Source: Andrena cerasifolii
Taxonomy: Eukaryota > Arthropoda > Insecta > Hymenoptera > Andrenidae
Direction of reading: 5' to 3'
Assembly (NCBI RefSeq): GCF_050908995.1
Contig: NC_135133.1
Location: 8,350,001-8,414,000 of the forward strand
Length of the DNA: 64,000 nucleotides
The notes beneath the pieces are model-generated. The model did not search any database, was not told where the DNA came from, and saw nothing but the letters and a program-made list of their open reading frames with translations. The translations under genes and the position numbers were made by a program. Below, piece after piece: positions 10,926-22,900 of this stretch. The number at the start of each line of letters is the position of its first letter. Position 1 is the first letter of the stretch.

Positions 10926-13792
10926 GGCGCGACGTACGCCCGTAAGTCGTGAATCACTTGACCTTGGGAATGTCCTTTATCCTTTATTAGTCGAGTACGT
11001 TTCCTTGGCGCGTACAGAAAAAGCATACATAAAAAATATGCCTTACACCTACGAACTTTAATGATATTCGTAATAATAGTCTTGTTTTTTGTCGCTTTTC
11101 ATTTAACCCCACCGGAGTGGAAGATGCGTAGTAATACTTGTCGTGGGAAGCTACTTGGGTTACGGGTTTTGGCAACGAATATAAAATAGCTAGATAAACG
11201 TGACTCCACGGCAAAGCCTCGAGAAATACTGCGTGTGACGATCGAAGAAATAGCTCTCGCCGTTTCCTTTTCTCGTCGATATAATATATATATATATATT
11301 TTTTTTTTGTTGTTTCGTGTATAATATGTACTCGTTGACTTACAAGCTAATAAGTACTATATATTTGGCAAAACTCTGTTTACGGTACGTAAAAAAGCTA
11401 CCGGTGCGGAAAGCGTGTTCGCAAGCGTGAAGGCGGGATGTTTCCATTCGTTTCTCCTTTCTTATACAGTTGTTACGATTTATCCACTTAAATATACAAC
11501 GCGATCGATCACGACTTCTAATCACTTCTGCTCGCCTCGTCTTTCTTGCTCGTCTCTGTGTTTTCGTTTCCTTTGCTTATTTTTTTGCGAACGCACCTTC
11601 CGAACTCGCGCACAACATCCTAGACTTACCGAATCCTCCTAAACTTATCTCCGATTACCCTTAATGGTTAGGAAAAACGTTTACAAGCATTTACAAAAAA
11701 CTTATCACATTTTAACTGCGTATTTTCTCGAAAAGCCATCTTAAACATTAGGACAGAGAACTTGGTTACTTCACGTTTATCGAATATTATTACACATATA
11801 TGGCAGCTTTCGATTGTTCCTGTTCCGCCTGTCCAGAAACGGATGCTCGCGTCCCATTCTAACGGTCGACAAGCGTCGCCGACGTCGCGCAGGTTCGCAT
11901 CGGTATAGAGTTCGTTTACCAACTGTCGAAATTGTCGCTGCTCTTCATTACACTATACATACATATTCAGAGAGACTTTTAATGTAAAATGATCACGCCT
12001 GAGAATCGCTGGAGGATCGTCACGATCGATATATCACCCTTCGTTTCCTGTTCCAGTATCAAGCAGCCTTCAAGTTCAAGTCTACTGTGCCGAGATCGAA
12101 CTGATACATGGACCAGGACGATAGCCATCGCGATTCCCTACCGCAAAAGCTGCCCAATTCTCGGTTTCAAACTTTCTTAATCACAGGGCAACCAACAAAG
12201 GGCACGTAGAACCCTGATAAAGAATTTATTTCAAGACAGGAAGGGGAGAGATCTGGGCCGCTCTTGCGCGCGAGGCGCTCTTTACACTGTAAAATGTACA
12301 CGATAAAACTATCACGATAAATTATCACGGGTAAAAGTAATGAATATTCAATGGAGTAAAAAACAAATCGACCAATCAACGAAGGAACGTGCCGTGGGGC
12401 ATGCGTCAGTCATAATGCTCGGTGAAAATTCGGATGACCGCAGGATCGTTTTCTCCCTACGGTGGTGGAACACGCGCGGCGATGAATTTCGTCGAGGGAC
12501 ACGCGCGAACGGCGAGTCCGAGTGGGAAACGTTCGAGTGACCCGAGTTGCTTGATCGTCGACGATACTGAAAATTCGTTTCCACGAGATCTCGCGCTTAA
12601 AGGAATCAGTCTTTGAAACAAGATCGTACGAACCACGAAGTCGATAAGTGTTTAGAGTGCCGATCATCGGAGGGAAATGAAAACCTGTCTGTGCTGCGGG
12701 TTGCGAGACACTGTGTCTCCTAATTGAAGAACGTACGGCAATGGGACGTGACGAGGAAGTATATAATAATCGTCGAAAGTATATACACAGATCAGAGGCT
12801 ACCGCGAAATCGCGAGCCTCATCGAGAGAGAGAGAGAGAGTTCCCATTCCGTTCGTTTCTGCTTCGCGAACAATGTCTTCCGACGCTTTCCTCGCTCCTT
12901 AGTCTCATTGTCAGTGGATCACACGGCACTCTTCGTCGACGCAGGAGAAACGAGACGAAATAGGGGTGCCCGTTTCCTTTTGTCTGCGCGCTACGCGCGC
13001 AATAACACAGCGCTACCCAGCGTACTAGACTGCGATTAATCTAGAGGATGCCTCGAAGCAATCGTCACTAATTATCGACCAGCTTCTACCAATTTTCGCG
13101 ACAAATTTTGTACATTCTTCCTCCTCGTGCAAGCGACCTATCTAGCTCCTCTTTCGCAACATCCGCTAAGTCACGTTACATCGACAAGTCCTTCTAGGAT
13201 TATTCGCTTTTCCCCCGTGGTTCACGCTCGCGCGCTCTTGGCGGTTACGTGGGACGAGGGGACGGGATGGATCGAGAGATTCTCCTGTTTCCTTCCTGGA
13301 AGGCTTCCAGGGACCGTCGACTACCGAGGACCCAGCGGGGAATGAAAGGTGCCATTGAATTTTGCGCCAAACGGAATTCAAGTGCAGGCTTACCGATATA
13401 AGAGAGGCTAACTTGTCCTCTGTCTTGTCCTCGAGGAGGGAGGACAGACGCGAGAATGTACGGCGCGAATGATCGTTGGATGTTCTCCACGAGCGAAGCG
13501 GTCGAGTGACGGCCACGCGCCGTTTGACCGTGGTCCAGCGTGTCGCTTTCTCTCGATCAAGAACGAAGTGCCGTCGGTTCGGAGCCCTCGCTGACAGAGA
13601 GCCCCGTGCAGGTTTTAATTCAACAGAGATCCGCACGGGATTCGAGGGCGGCGAGGGACCCTGGGCAACCGCGAGACTTCATTCACCGCGCATTCTCGGA
13701 TGTACGAGGTCTGTCGTGTCGTTCGCGAACACTTTGGCCGGAAACAGCGTTTCCGCGGTGCGACTTTACAATCTAGTACGCCGGAAGAATAT
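10783..13792 (-). other. Fas2: Fas2 3' UTR region with alternative poly(A) signals
   Basis: Downstream of the Fas2 stop (- strand), AATAAA occurs at 12225-12230, 10983-10988 and 10788-10793 (seen as TTTATT on +). The first implies a 3' UTR of about 1.6 kb. The others imply about 2.8-3.0 kb, reaching into the GlcAT 3' UTR. A (GA)n run at 12824-12840 and an AT/T-rich tract at 11280-11312 lie inside. ORFs here on either strand look like chance. Confidence 0.45.
12225..12230 (-). terminator. Fas2: Candidate Fas2 poly(A) signal AATAAA
   Basis: It is the first AATAAA on the - strand after the Fas2 stop codon, about 1.56 kb downstream. Long 3' UTRs and several poly(A) sites are common for neuronal genes. 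Which site is used cannot be told from sequence alone. Confidence 0.4.
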
Positions 13793-13934
13793 CTAGACGG
13801 CCGAGTCCTTGCCGACGAAGCCAGTCTTTGAGACGGACCTCTTCCCGTCGAAGGTGATGGACGTCTCGCGGCGGAGGCCGGAGTCGATGATGGGTGTGAT
13901 CTTCTTCTCTTCCTTCAGCGGCTCCTTCTCGTCT
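13793..13934 (-). CDS. Fas2: Fas2 exon 9: cytoplasmic end and stop
   Basis: The acceptor CGTTTTTAG| precedes ADEKEP-type coding: DEKEPLKEEKKITP, then RRETSITFDGKRSVSK and FVGKDSAV, then TAG at 13795-13793. DEKEPL, the S/T-I-x-FDG block and the SAV end correspond to the Fas2 tail in flies, where the last residues bind PDZ domains of Dlg. The exon needs one base to complete a codon, which fits both exon 8 and the cassette exon. Confidence 0.95.
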
Positions 13935-16900
13935 CTAAAAACGTTCCAATGCGGGGACCGGGTTAGTGGAACAGCGGCGGAGCTTCTGCCGCCCGAGCGT
14001 TACGGTTACTTCTATTACTGGGCATAACTGAGCATGTCGAGAGATGCGGCGCGTGGTGCAACATCGAATAAAATACGCATTAGGCATGCCATCGCTCGTT
14101 AGTATCGTGTGTTCGCGGGACGGGACTGTACAGGGTGTTTCACAGCTCTTAACACAGATTTTAACGAAAATTTAAAGTGAAATTTGAATAAAATACTCTT
14201 ATTGCGAATAACGAATGTAGAAAGAAATTAGTACTTTTTAAGGGAAGGATGGCGAGGGGTAACGTTTTATTACAATAATTACTTTCCTAGAGTTTGAAAC
14301 GTTCAAACAAAAATACTCGCGATTCGTTCGAACCCATCACTGTTTCCATAAAAATCGCTCAAATCTGACGGTGAGCAAAATAATAAGTTCCGAAACACCC
14401 TGTGTATCGTTCGTAATTGTTCCTTTCTCATCTGGACTCTAACGAGGGAACGGAGGAGTTACACAAACACCAAGAAGATTATCGAAAGAGAAAAAACGTG
14501 ACTTTGGAGAACATTAAAATCGGTGTTTGAAATACGGTCGGGCGTCCGCGTGTCAGCGCGAATGGAAATGATTTCGGTGTCCGCGCGACGTAACGAGGCA
14601 GAATCACCTACTTCCATGATCCACGGCCGAGCGGGGTGAATTAGAGAGCGTGATGGTGAGGTGTGTGCTACGTGGGTTAACGAGCAATTAATATCACTTC
14701 GGAGTGTTGATATCTCATGCAGCATGGCCAAAGCACGGGCGAGTAATGGCGACAGTTTTGTGCAGGTCGCGTGAACAGTGACAGAGGAAGAAGAACGGAA
14801 TGGAGCGGACAAGTAGCAAATGAAACTTAACGAGACGCGAAGAGTGGTTGGCGGCACGAACGGTGCGTCGACATGAAGGAAAAAAAGAAAGAAAGAAAGT
14901 GGACGGGGCGCGCGGGTGAGGGGGGAAGACAAGCAAACGGGGGAGAGTTCTGCCATGCTCAGACCCTGTCCCGATCGACGACCGCGTCGATTATCCTCCC
15001 CCGCGGATGCGTTGCTGGCGGGCGTATATGCATTCGACGTTCCAGGATGTTTGCCAGCATTGTCAGGTGCCAAGGATGGGGAACAAGTCGTACGAGCAAA
15101 AGAGAATGGGGGTGGTGTCTGAACAGCATAGAAAACAAAAAAAAAAAGAAACATAGTGGGAAAGAAGATATCATGCCAAGTAGAAAAGCCGTGTCTGAGC
15201 CCCTTCGAGAGGGGCCATGCTTCTTACTGATTTCACTTATGTATCTCTCTTACATGGCAGTGTGTTTGACCAATCTAATGGTATTTTTTCCACTACCCGA
15301 GTCTTGGATGGCCGTGACCCCGGCGACATTGGCCATTTTTTGGTCGCAATACGGCAATGGAAACCGCCAACCGTAAAGACTACCGGTAAAGAAAAAAAAA
15401 GAGAAAGATGCGAGAGGGTCAAAGTGTCTCCTAATGGCGGGCTACGTTCTAACGAGTTAACCGGACCATTTCACCTCAGCGGGCCACTAGTTTCTCTTTG
15501 CCGGACGAGCGTGGTGCCGGGTCGAAAGCAAAGGACGAAAGGAAGCGCGCCCGGTTCCGATTTATTATGTTCGTTAAGTTGAGTAGCGGATTAAAGGGGC
15601 TTCTAGAGACGTGGGGGGCCAGCTCCAGCCAGTTAACCTACTAATTATTACACCGGGGGGGTGTAAAACGTTTGGAGTCTTTGCCAATGTGAATTAAGAG
15701 TAGAAATTCGTCTTTGTATGTTTGTTCTGTATGGTGCAGAAAATAAAAATGTTGGAGCACGTAGGCGAACTTGTCTTTTTCCCTATGATTAATCGAATTG
15801 AACTCGTTTTATCAAATGAAACTGAAAATTACCGATTATTCTGCGATTTGAATGAAATTGATTACAGTCTACTCCAATTTTCTTCTGTAATTTGAACATG
15901 CTACGAAACTGTGAACTAGTTAGGGACTAAAACGTAGGTAGGAATAGTTAATAGTTCAATTTAGGGCAGTTCGTTTCGTCCTGATTATAGTAACAGATTA
16001 TCAGTCATTGCCACGTGATAAGGGATCGTCCTTCAATTACGTAAAACCTTTGGGAGTTGGGGGGAGCCAGGTAGCGTCTTACGTAATATTTTTTAACGTT
16101 AAATGAATTATATAAAGCTTTAAAAGAATTTTAATAATTGAAAAAATAAAATGTAAAAAGTATTACGTAAGGAAGGGGGGAGTGTGTTGGAATATAAAAA
16201 ATTGCCCTTTCGTGATTTAAGAACAGCCCCTAATCTAGTTTTTTAGTATTAAAATTTTTAGTGCGGAAACTAAATATTAAACACTCTATAAAAGTTCATG
16301 TATTTGATTCTAGTGATTTGCTAGTGAATTGCAACTTTTTGAACTAATCAAATAGTCCGCCAACCAGGCGCAACAGAGCCCCAAAATTTCAATAAACCGG
16401 AACCGGGTGTTCTCGAAAATTTCGGGGGATAAAATTTTTCGAAATTTCTCAAGTTTTCATGATTTAACGTCAATGACGGCTGTCACGGGTGCCTCGGCTC
16501 GCGAATTCTTTCAGTGGCCACGGGTCGAGAACGAAAGAGACCCAGGAGAGTCGATGATGGGATGCAAAGTTCGATGACACGGTTATGTAGCGCCAGACTT
16601 GCCAAAGCACAATGTGAGGTATATAATGTATAATAGGAAGTCGAGTAAAGTCATCTCTATAGAAATCGAGAGGATGTTTCGTGTATGTGAAAACGTGTCG
16701 GACGAATCTGATCGAAATGAGTCTCACCTGCCCAGCTTCGTGTCTTCCTCGTCCACCGGTTTCCGACGTGACCGTTCGCAGACATAATATATGATCCCTG
16801 CAATAGAAATTTTATGGACTCGTTAATTAAATAGCATTAGCTTAACAACAGATCAGATCAGATTTATGAAAAATATATTTTTCCAAGGAAAATTCACTTT

Positions 16901-19900
16901 GCGTGCCCGGGCAACTTTGCATGACGATTTCCCATATGCCTGCGCGATAATTTCATGTAGATTCGCGTTTGCAATTTCAGATAAATTTGCGCCGCGGTCC
17001 CCAACGAATTTATGCCTCAATTTTAGATAAGTTTGCGTTGCAATTTTCAAGTGAATTTATGTTGCAGATAAGCTCGGTAAACGTTCGCTCAGATAAATGC
17101 GTGTTGAAACGTCTAATAAAATCGAAATTACGATTCGGGAGCGTGTAACGCCGATGTTTAAAATAGATTCACTTTTACAACATTGGATAAGTGTAATCTC
17201 TGTTGAATTTTTGCTGTCGCTTCGACAGATTTATTTAGAGCGGTGGCGCACTCGGGATTTAATCTTGGAGAGAGGCGAGTTGAACGGATAAAAATATTTT
17301 TAATGCAAATTCAGTGAAATTCATTCGGTGATTATTAAAATTTATTTACAGAATAAAATCTAGTTTTCTTTTCTTCTGACAAAGCCACCTCATTGGGGGG
17401 GTGCCAGGGCCCCGAGGCCCCCCTCCGGGTGCGCCACTGATTTCGAGACTTTGAGTGAATGAATTTTAGAACGTCGAGGCTATGGAAAATTGTAGAGGAA
17501 ATATTCTCACCTGTTTTGTGCGCGCAACAGCAGATCACGTCGATCAGGATGATAATGATGAACAGCAACGCGATCACGATACCGATTATGGCTGCGCTGG
17601 ATATCAGGGGTCCGTGATGATGAATCACAGTGGTGTCTATACCTTGAAGGACAAGAGGAACGTGTCAGAAAAGTATCTCCATGCAGACACGTGTTTGGTG
17701 CAATCCGTTAGTGCAAAAGCAGTACTGAACGATGTCTGGTGATGACAAAGGAAAGAATCATCGTCACTTCACGAACACGTTTAGGAATAGGAAACGCACT
17801 GGTAGGCTTTTTCTTACGAAGTCAATTTGAATAAGATAATTTGCAATCTTTTGGAACTGTCCTTTGAGGAGCAACGTACCTACACCTAGGACTAGAAAAA
17901 TCAGACTGGACTTTGACCATTTCTTTTCCACTGGAAATATTCTTTAATTGAAAAATCTTCACGTGCATCTTAAAATGCATACTTTAATGTGATTTCACAC
18001 CCTAAAACCACCCTATGGTACCAACAGAGAATAAGTTTCTCTTACGGATGAACTACTCTACTCTCTCAGAAAAGTTGCATAATTTTCTGAATTTTCGGGT
18101 TATTCAACTTCCCCTATAAGAAGTAAAGCGAATCTATTACTCGAGGCATCGTTACGATGGCCGTTCTATCGATCGACACCGCATCGGACATCACCAAACA
18201 CGTTACGCGGACGATTAATTTTAGTCTCCTGAAAAGAAACAAGATCGGCGAGGGGGGGTTCTGGGGATGTGCCAAAAATCCGTTTTCATCAAAGCGTAGG
18301 ACACGTAAAGAACCAAAACCAAAAGCCAACGAGTAGTACACGATGAAAGAAACGATCGTCGTCTATGAAGCAAGTAAAAGAAGCTTGTTAAACTAAACGG
18401 GTACACAAGTAGAAAGAAAAGGCGGTGCGCACAGTACGAAGCGCGAAAATATAGGTGTAACAAAAGCGACGGGAGAGTCTGATTTTCATTATTATTATTT
18501 TTTCTTTTCTTTCTCCTGTGGTACACGCAGAGAAGAGTAGGGGCTGGTGCTGAGAAGCTCAAGGAAGGGGGAAGAAAGCTCATTCGCTACCTTTCTCTCC
18601 CGATGTTAGTTTCTACGCGTCACTAGTCTAAATGTGCTACCTCCACACAGAAAGCCTTTCCTCTTGCACCGTGTGCCTTTTGCTCGCAACACGCACACAT
18701 ATACCACTTTCTCTCTCTCTCTTTCGTTCGCTCGCATTTTTGCTTGAAAAAGTCAACAGGGACTACTACGAATATATACTTAGCAGATGGTATGATACAA
18801 CATTACACCGGCGTTCTCTTCTGATGTACTGAGCATATTTACCGTTTCGTTTGGAGCGTGTCGCATCCCGTCGTGTTTTTATCGCTCGTTTCTCTTTCGT
18901 TTTCATTAAACAGGTGAGCGGAAAATGAACGAGACGGCCGTTGAGAAGAAACCATGTCAAATTTATCTGTCTACTAGCTTGGGCGTTCGGTTCAGTGATC
19001 AACCCCTTAAGGCTCTTTCCCTCCAATCGTGAAAATCGAAAATATGTTTTATGCTATTTGCCAAAGTATAGTAAGGGTTCAGAAAATTTAGAAATTTAGA
19101 AATTTAGAAATGTAGAAATCTAGAAATGTAGAAATCTAGAAATGTAGAAATCTAGAAATGTAGAAATCTAGAAATTCAGAAATTTAGGACTTGAGAAATT
19201 TGGGACTTGAGAAATTCGGGACTTGAGAAATTCGGGACTTGAGAAATTCGGGACTTGAGAAATTCGGGACTTGAGAAATTCGGGACTTGAGAAATTCGGG
19301 ACTTGAGAAATTCGGGACTTGAGAAATTCGGGACTTGAGAAATTCGGGACTTGAGAAATTCGGGACTTGAGAAATTCGGGACTTGAGAAATTCGGGACTT
19401 GAGAAATTCGGGACTTGAGAAATTGGGGACTTGAGAAATTCGGGACTTGAGAAATTCGGGACTTGAGAAATTCGGGAGTTGAGAAATATAGAAGTCCAAA
19501 AATTTAGGAGTTCCAAAATTTAGAAATTCAGAAATTTACGAATTTAGAAATTGTTGGTTAAGCTGAGGCACTGCCGTGTTAAGGATTTAAGTACCTAAAA
19601 CACCTGATTCTCTTTCACACTTAATCAACACTCGCGTTCAATTTCAAATCCACTCAAATTCGCCTCTAATGTCAGCACAAGAATGCCTCGCGGAAACAAT
19701 TTGAAAATGGCTTCTTCGCCGGCGGATTCACTGGTGTCTGGTGTTCCTTAAACACTCACATTATACATATATTTCCGTACTCATATTTACAATAAGTGTT
19801 CCACAGGGGAAACTGTACGCTTACCCTTGTCATAAATACGAACATTAGGCACTAGGCTAGCACATAATCCTTGCACGCGTGTAAATGGTTTCATCTTTCT

Positions 19901-22900
19901 CTCTCTCTCTATATATATAATATTTATATATACGTTTGTACATATACGTGTATATTGTATACAGATACAAGTGTTTACTCAATATATGTATATTCGTCGG
20001 AAATAAACGCGCGAAGACCGCGAATCTTTCAGACACGCCTGACCTACCCCCACGGTGAACGTGTTCCTCGCCTTCCTTTCCTCCCTGTTCCTCTTCCACG
20101 CCCCCTCCCCGCGAAGCAAAAAGGGAAACGAAGCACAAGCCCAAGACGGAGCGCACCGCCTCTTACTCGAGAATGTCGCGCGTTACGTTCGTTTTACATT
20201 CCATCCCTCGTTCACCCGTCGTCTGTCGGTTACACGTCGTAGCCGGAGTACATTGGAGACTGAGGAAACACGCGGATAAACGCTGCCGATGGTCGCTCGG
20301 AGCGCTATTAAAAGAAAGACACAACGAAGCGAACCCGTATCTCCTCGAGGGCTGCCATTGACAGGATCGTGCCGCAGCCGTTATCATCGTCGCGGCGCCG
20401 TTACGTGGGCGGACGCGAGGCGGTTGCCACGGACCGTGGAAAAATAACCTGCCGCGAAGCGCACGAGTGTATCGAAGAATAACACCCTCGACGAAGCGGG
20501 GGAAAAATTGCGAAAATGGAAACGCGACCGCGCTAACGAATTTCAAGAAACGATCCTCCCCGTGGAATTGCGCCCGATGTAATTGCGGAACGGACAGCGG
20601 GGCGGCCTTCCTTTTTTCGCTTTTAGCGAGAATAACTAGCCGGTGAAAAAGCAGCCGGCCACGTTAATGCCCCGACTCGTTCCAAGCTCGCTTTTAATTT
20701 CGTCATTTTTACCCGCCCCGATGGCGTTTCCCATTTTCACGCGACGATTCGACAGCGAAAATGGTAGCGAATGGGTCGCGAAAAATTCTCGGCGCCAACG
20801 ACAGAGCTCCTCTGTGGAATTTCGAAATTTTTAACCGAGTCCTGATTGAAAGCCGGAAAATGGCCAAGAACGAACGAGCAGAGTCCACTTTTGTGTTACG
20901 GAAATGTGGCGCCACGATTTTCCTCCTTTTAGTAGTCGAGCGTTTTAAATATCATCCGTTGCGTTAGAGAATGAGATAAGAGAGATTCTGATAGGTACGC
21001 TGAGAATTTTCACGCTGACTGCTATAATTGTATAACACTTAAGCCGCGGGTTGCGTTATCGCGCCCTCGCGGCGCGGCGGCTAGAAAATCCGCGGTTGAA
21101 TGCCACGTGCCCCCCTCGAAAATAGATTCACGGCTCTCGACATTGCACGGTGCACTTCATATCGCGAACGCCACCATCTACTAGCTCGCTCTTTCGCTCC
21201 TGCTTGATTCGAACCCCTCTTCGTTGGAGATGCACCTTCTATTTATAACGGGGGTTCTGTTTCGGAACGAAGAGAGTTCCTCGAATAAGCCCCTACTCAC
21301 GGGCATCCCTGGTTTCTTTCTGAAACGCTGCACGAGAGTGTTGGCGCGGTGAAATTTCTACAGGCTGAATAAAATCAGGTGGTCGCTCGAGGTGGCATAT
21401 TGCCGGAGAGAATTAATCCGGAAAAGAAAATTTCCCTGTGATTTTCATGCTACTGCGCACAGTGGCGTACCCAGAGGGGCCAAGGGGCTTTGAGAATAGA
21501 AAAGAGAACTGAATTTTATTGTTTAAATAGATTTTTATAATCACCTAATGAATTTTACTGAGTTTGCATTGAAAATATTTTTATCCGGTCAACTACTCGG
21601 CTCCCCTCGAGATTAAATCCTGAGTGCACCACTGATTGCACATCGCCAACTAACTAGCTTTGTTATCCCAGGTTGATGGGTAGCGGAAGTTCCAAATTAG
21701 TATCTAGAATTTTCCTCGTCCCAAGAATTTACGCTGTCGAACCCCTGAACGCGAAATTAATTTGTCTACTTCGGTGCTCTGTGTAGCATTTCAGCAATTG
21801 TTCCTCGTCTACGTCTATAAACGATTTGGTAATGACTTCCCCGGTACGAACACTTTCGCCCAACGCTGAATTTCCTCGTGTCTTCGACTACCAGCCTGGG
21901 ATGCATCGCGGCGCCTCTTCAGCAGCCCATTTGCATCCCAGTCGAAATTATCACGTCGACGTCGGTCCCCGATCTCCCGACCCGAGTAATTTCGCCGGTA
22001 CACTCTGGTTGTAGGTTGCAGAATTGCGAGCCTTCGCAGGGGAATGGGGGAGGATGACAGAGGGAGGGGACGGGGGAGGAAGTACAGGAGGTTTCAGATC
22101 GCACAGGTCTCCGCTATAAGTTCCAACGTCGGGTACCAGCCTTGAGAGTTTTAATTGCGTTAGAGGCGACCCATTATCCTCGGAGCTCCAGCGATTAATC
22201 TCGAAATCTGCCTTCTATCCCTGAGTTTACCCTTCGCTCCTAGACCGATGCCTGGGGCTGAGAGGCTGACGCGTTCACGTCGAGCAGAATAAACACTCGT
22301 GCCACTTCAGGGATTCCCTTCCCGCGAGAACTGTCGCGGATTCATCCCGCGTCCCGGATCGAATAATCGCGCGAATCGGTGGATAATCGATTGGACAAGG
22401 ATCGCCTTTTGTTCGAGTAATTGTGTTGTCTCAACGAGCTGCGCGTTATTTCACGAGAGTACGCGGTCCTATCCACTGACGGATGTGTTCTTGAATTTAT
22501 ATTTTTATAGAGTGGCGACTGTGAGTTAGACACAGCTGATTTGCAATCGTATCTTTTATAATACTGAAAGTGCTTAGCATTGGAAATGAAAGAAGGTTTA
22601 CAGCGATGCGATTATCTAGATCCCGCAGAATTGTTCTTTCTGAAATGAAGCGTGGAGGTTTCGTGGTACATAGTTAAGTAATTGAAAAAATACTTCAATA
22701 CTTTCAGCTTGCAGTTTACCGAACTCAAGACATTTCAGAAATAAGCTCACTAACCATCGTCTACAGTTAATTTCCCATTAAACAGTCTAATCTCCAGTGG
22801 CGGATTTAAGGAAAAGGCCCAGGTGGCAAACCTTCCGAGGGGCCCAAATTTTCAGGAAATTGAAAAGCGAATTTTTAAAAAAAGTGCTCAGTTACAGAAA

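Larger units (their letters stand above)
13935..16727 (-). other. Fas2: Fas2 intron between exons 8 and 9
   Basis: It is 2.8 kb and contains the candidate cassette exon (15254-15379) and two inverted-repeat elements (14131-14402, 16021-16231). A long ORF on - at 14459-15154 is low-complexity and lacks fitting splice phases. Nothing else coding is seen. Confidence 0.7.

Noticed and set aside
14459..15154. 231-codon ORF on - inside the last Fas2 intron
   Set aside because: Phe/Ser/Thr/Arg-rich, no splice sites in a compatible phase, partly low-complexity. Not part of the Fas2 tail.
19176..19516. Periodic 107-110 codon ORFs on - (FSSPEFLK repeats)
   Set aside because: Direct product of a 16-bp minisatellite, open in several frames at once.
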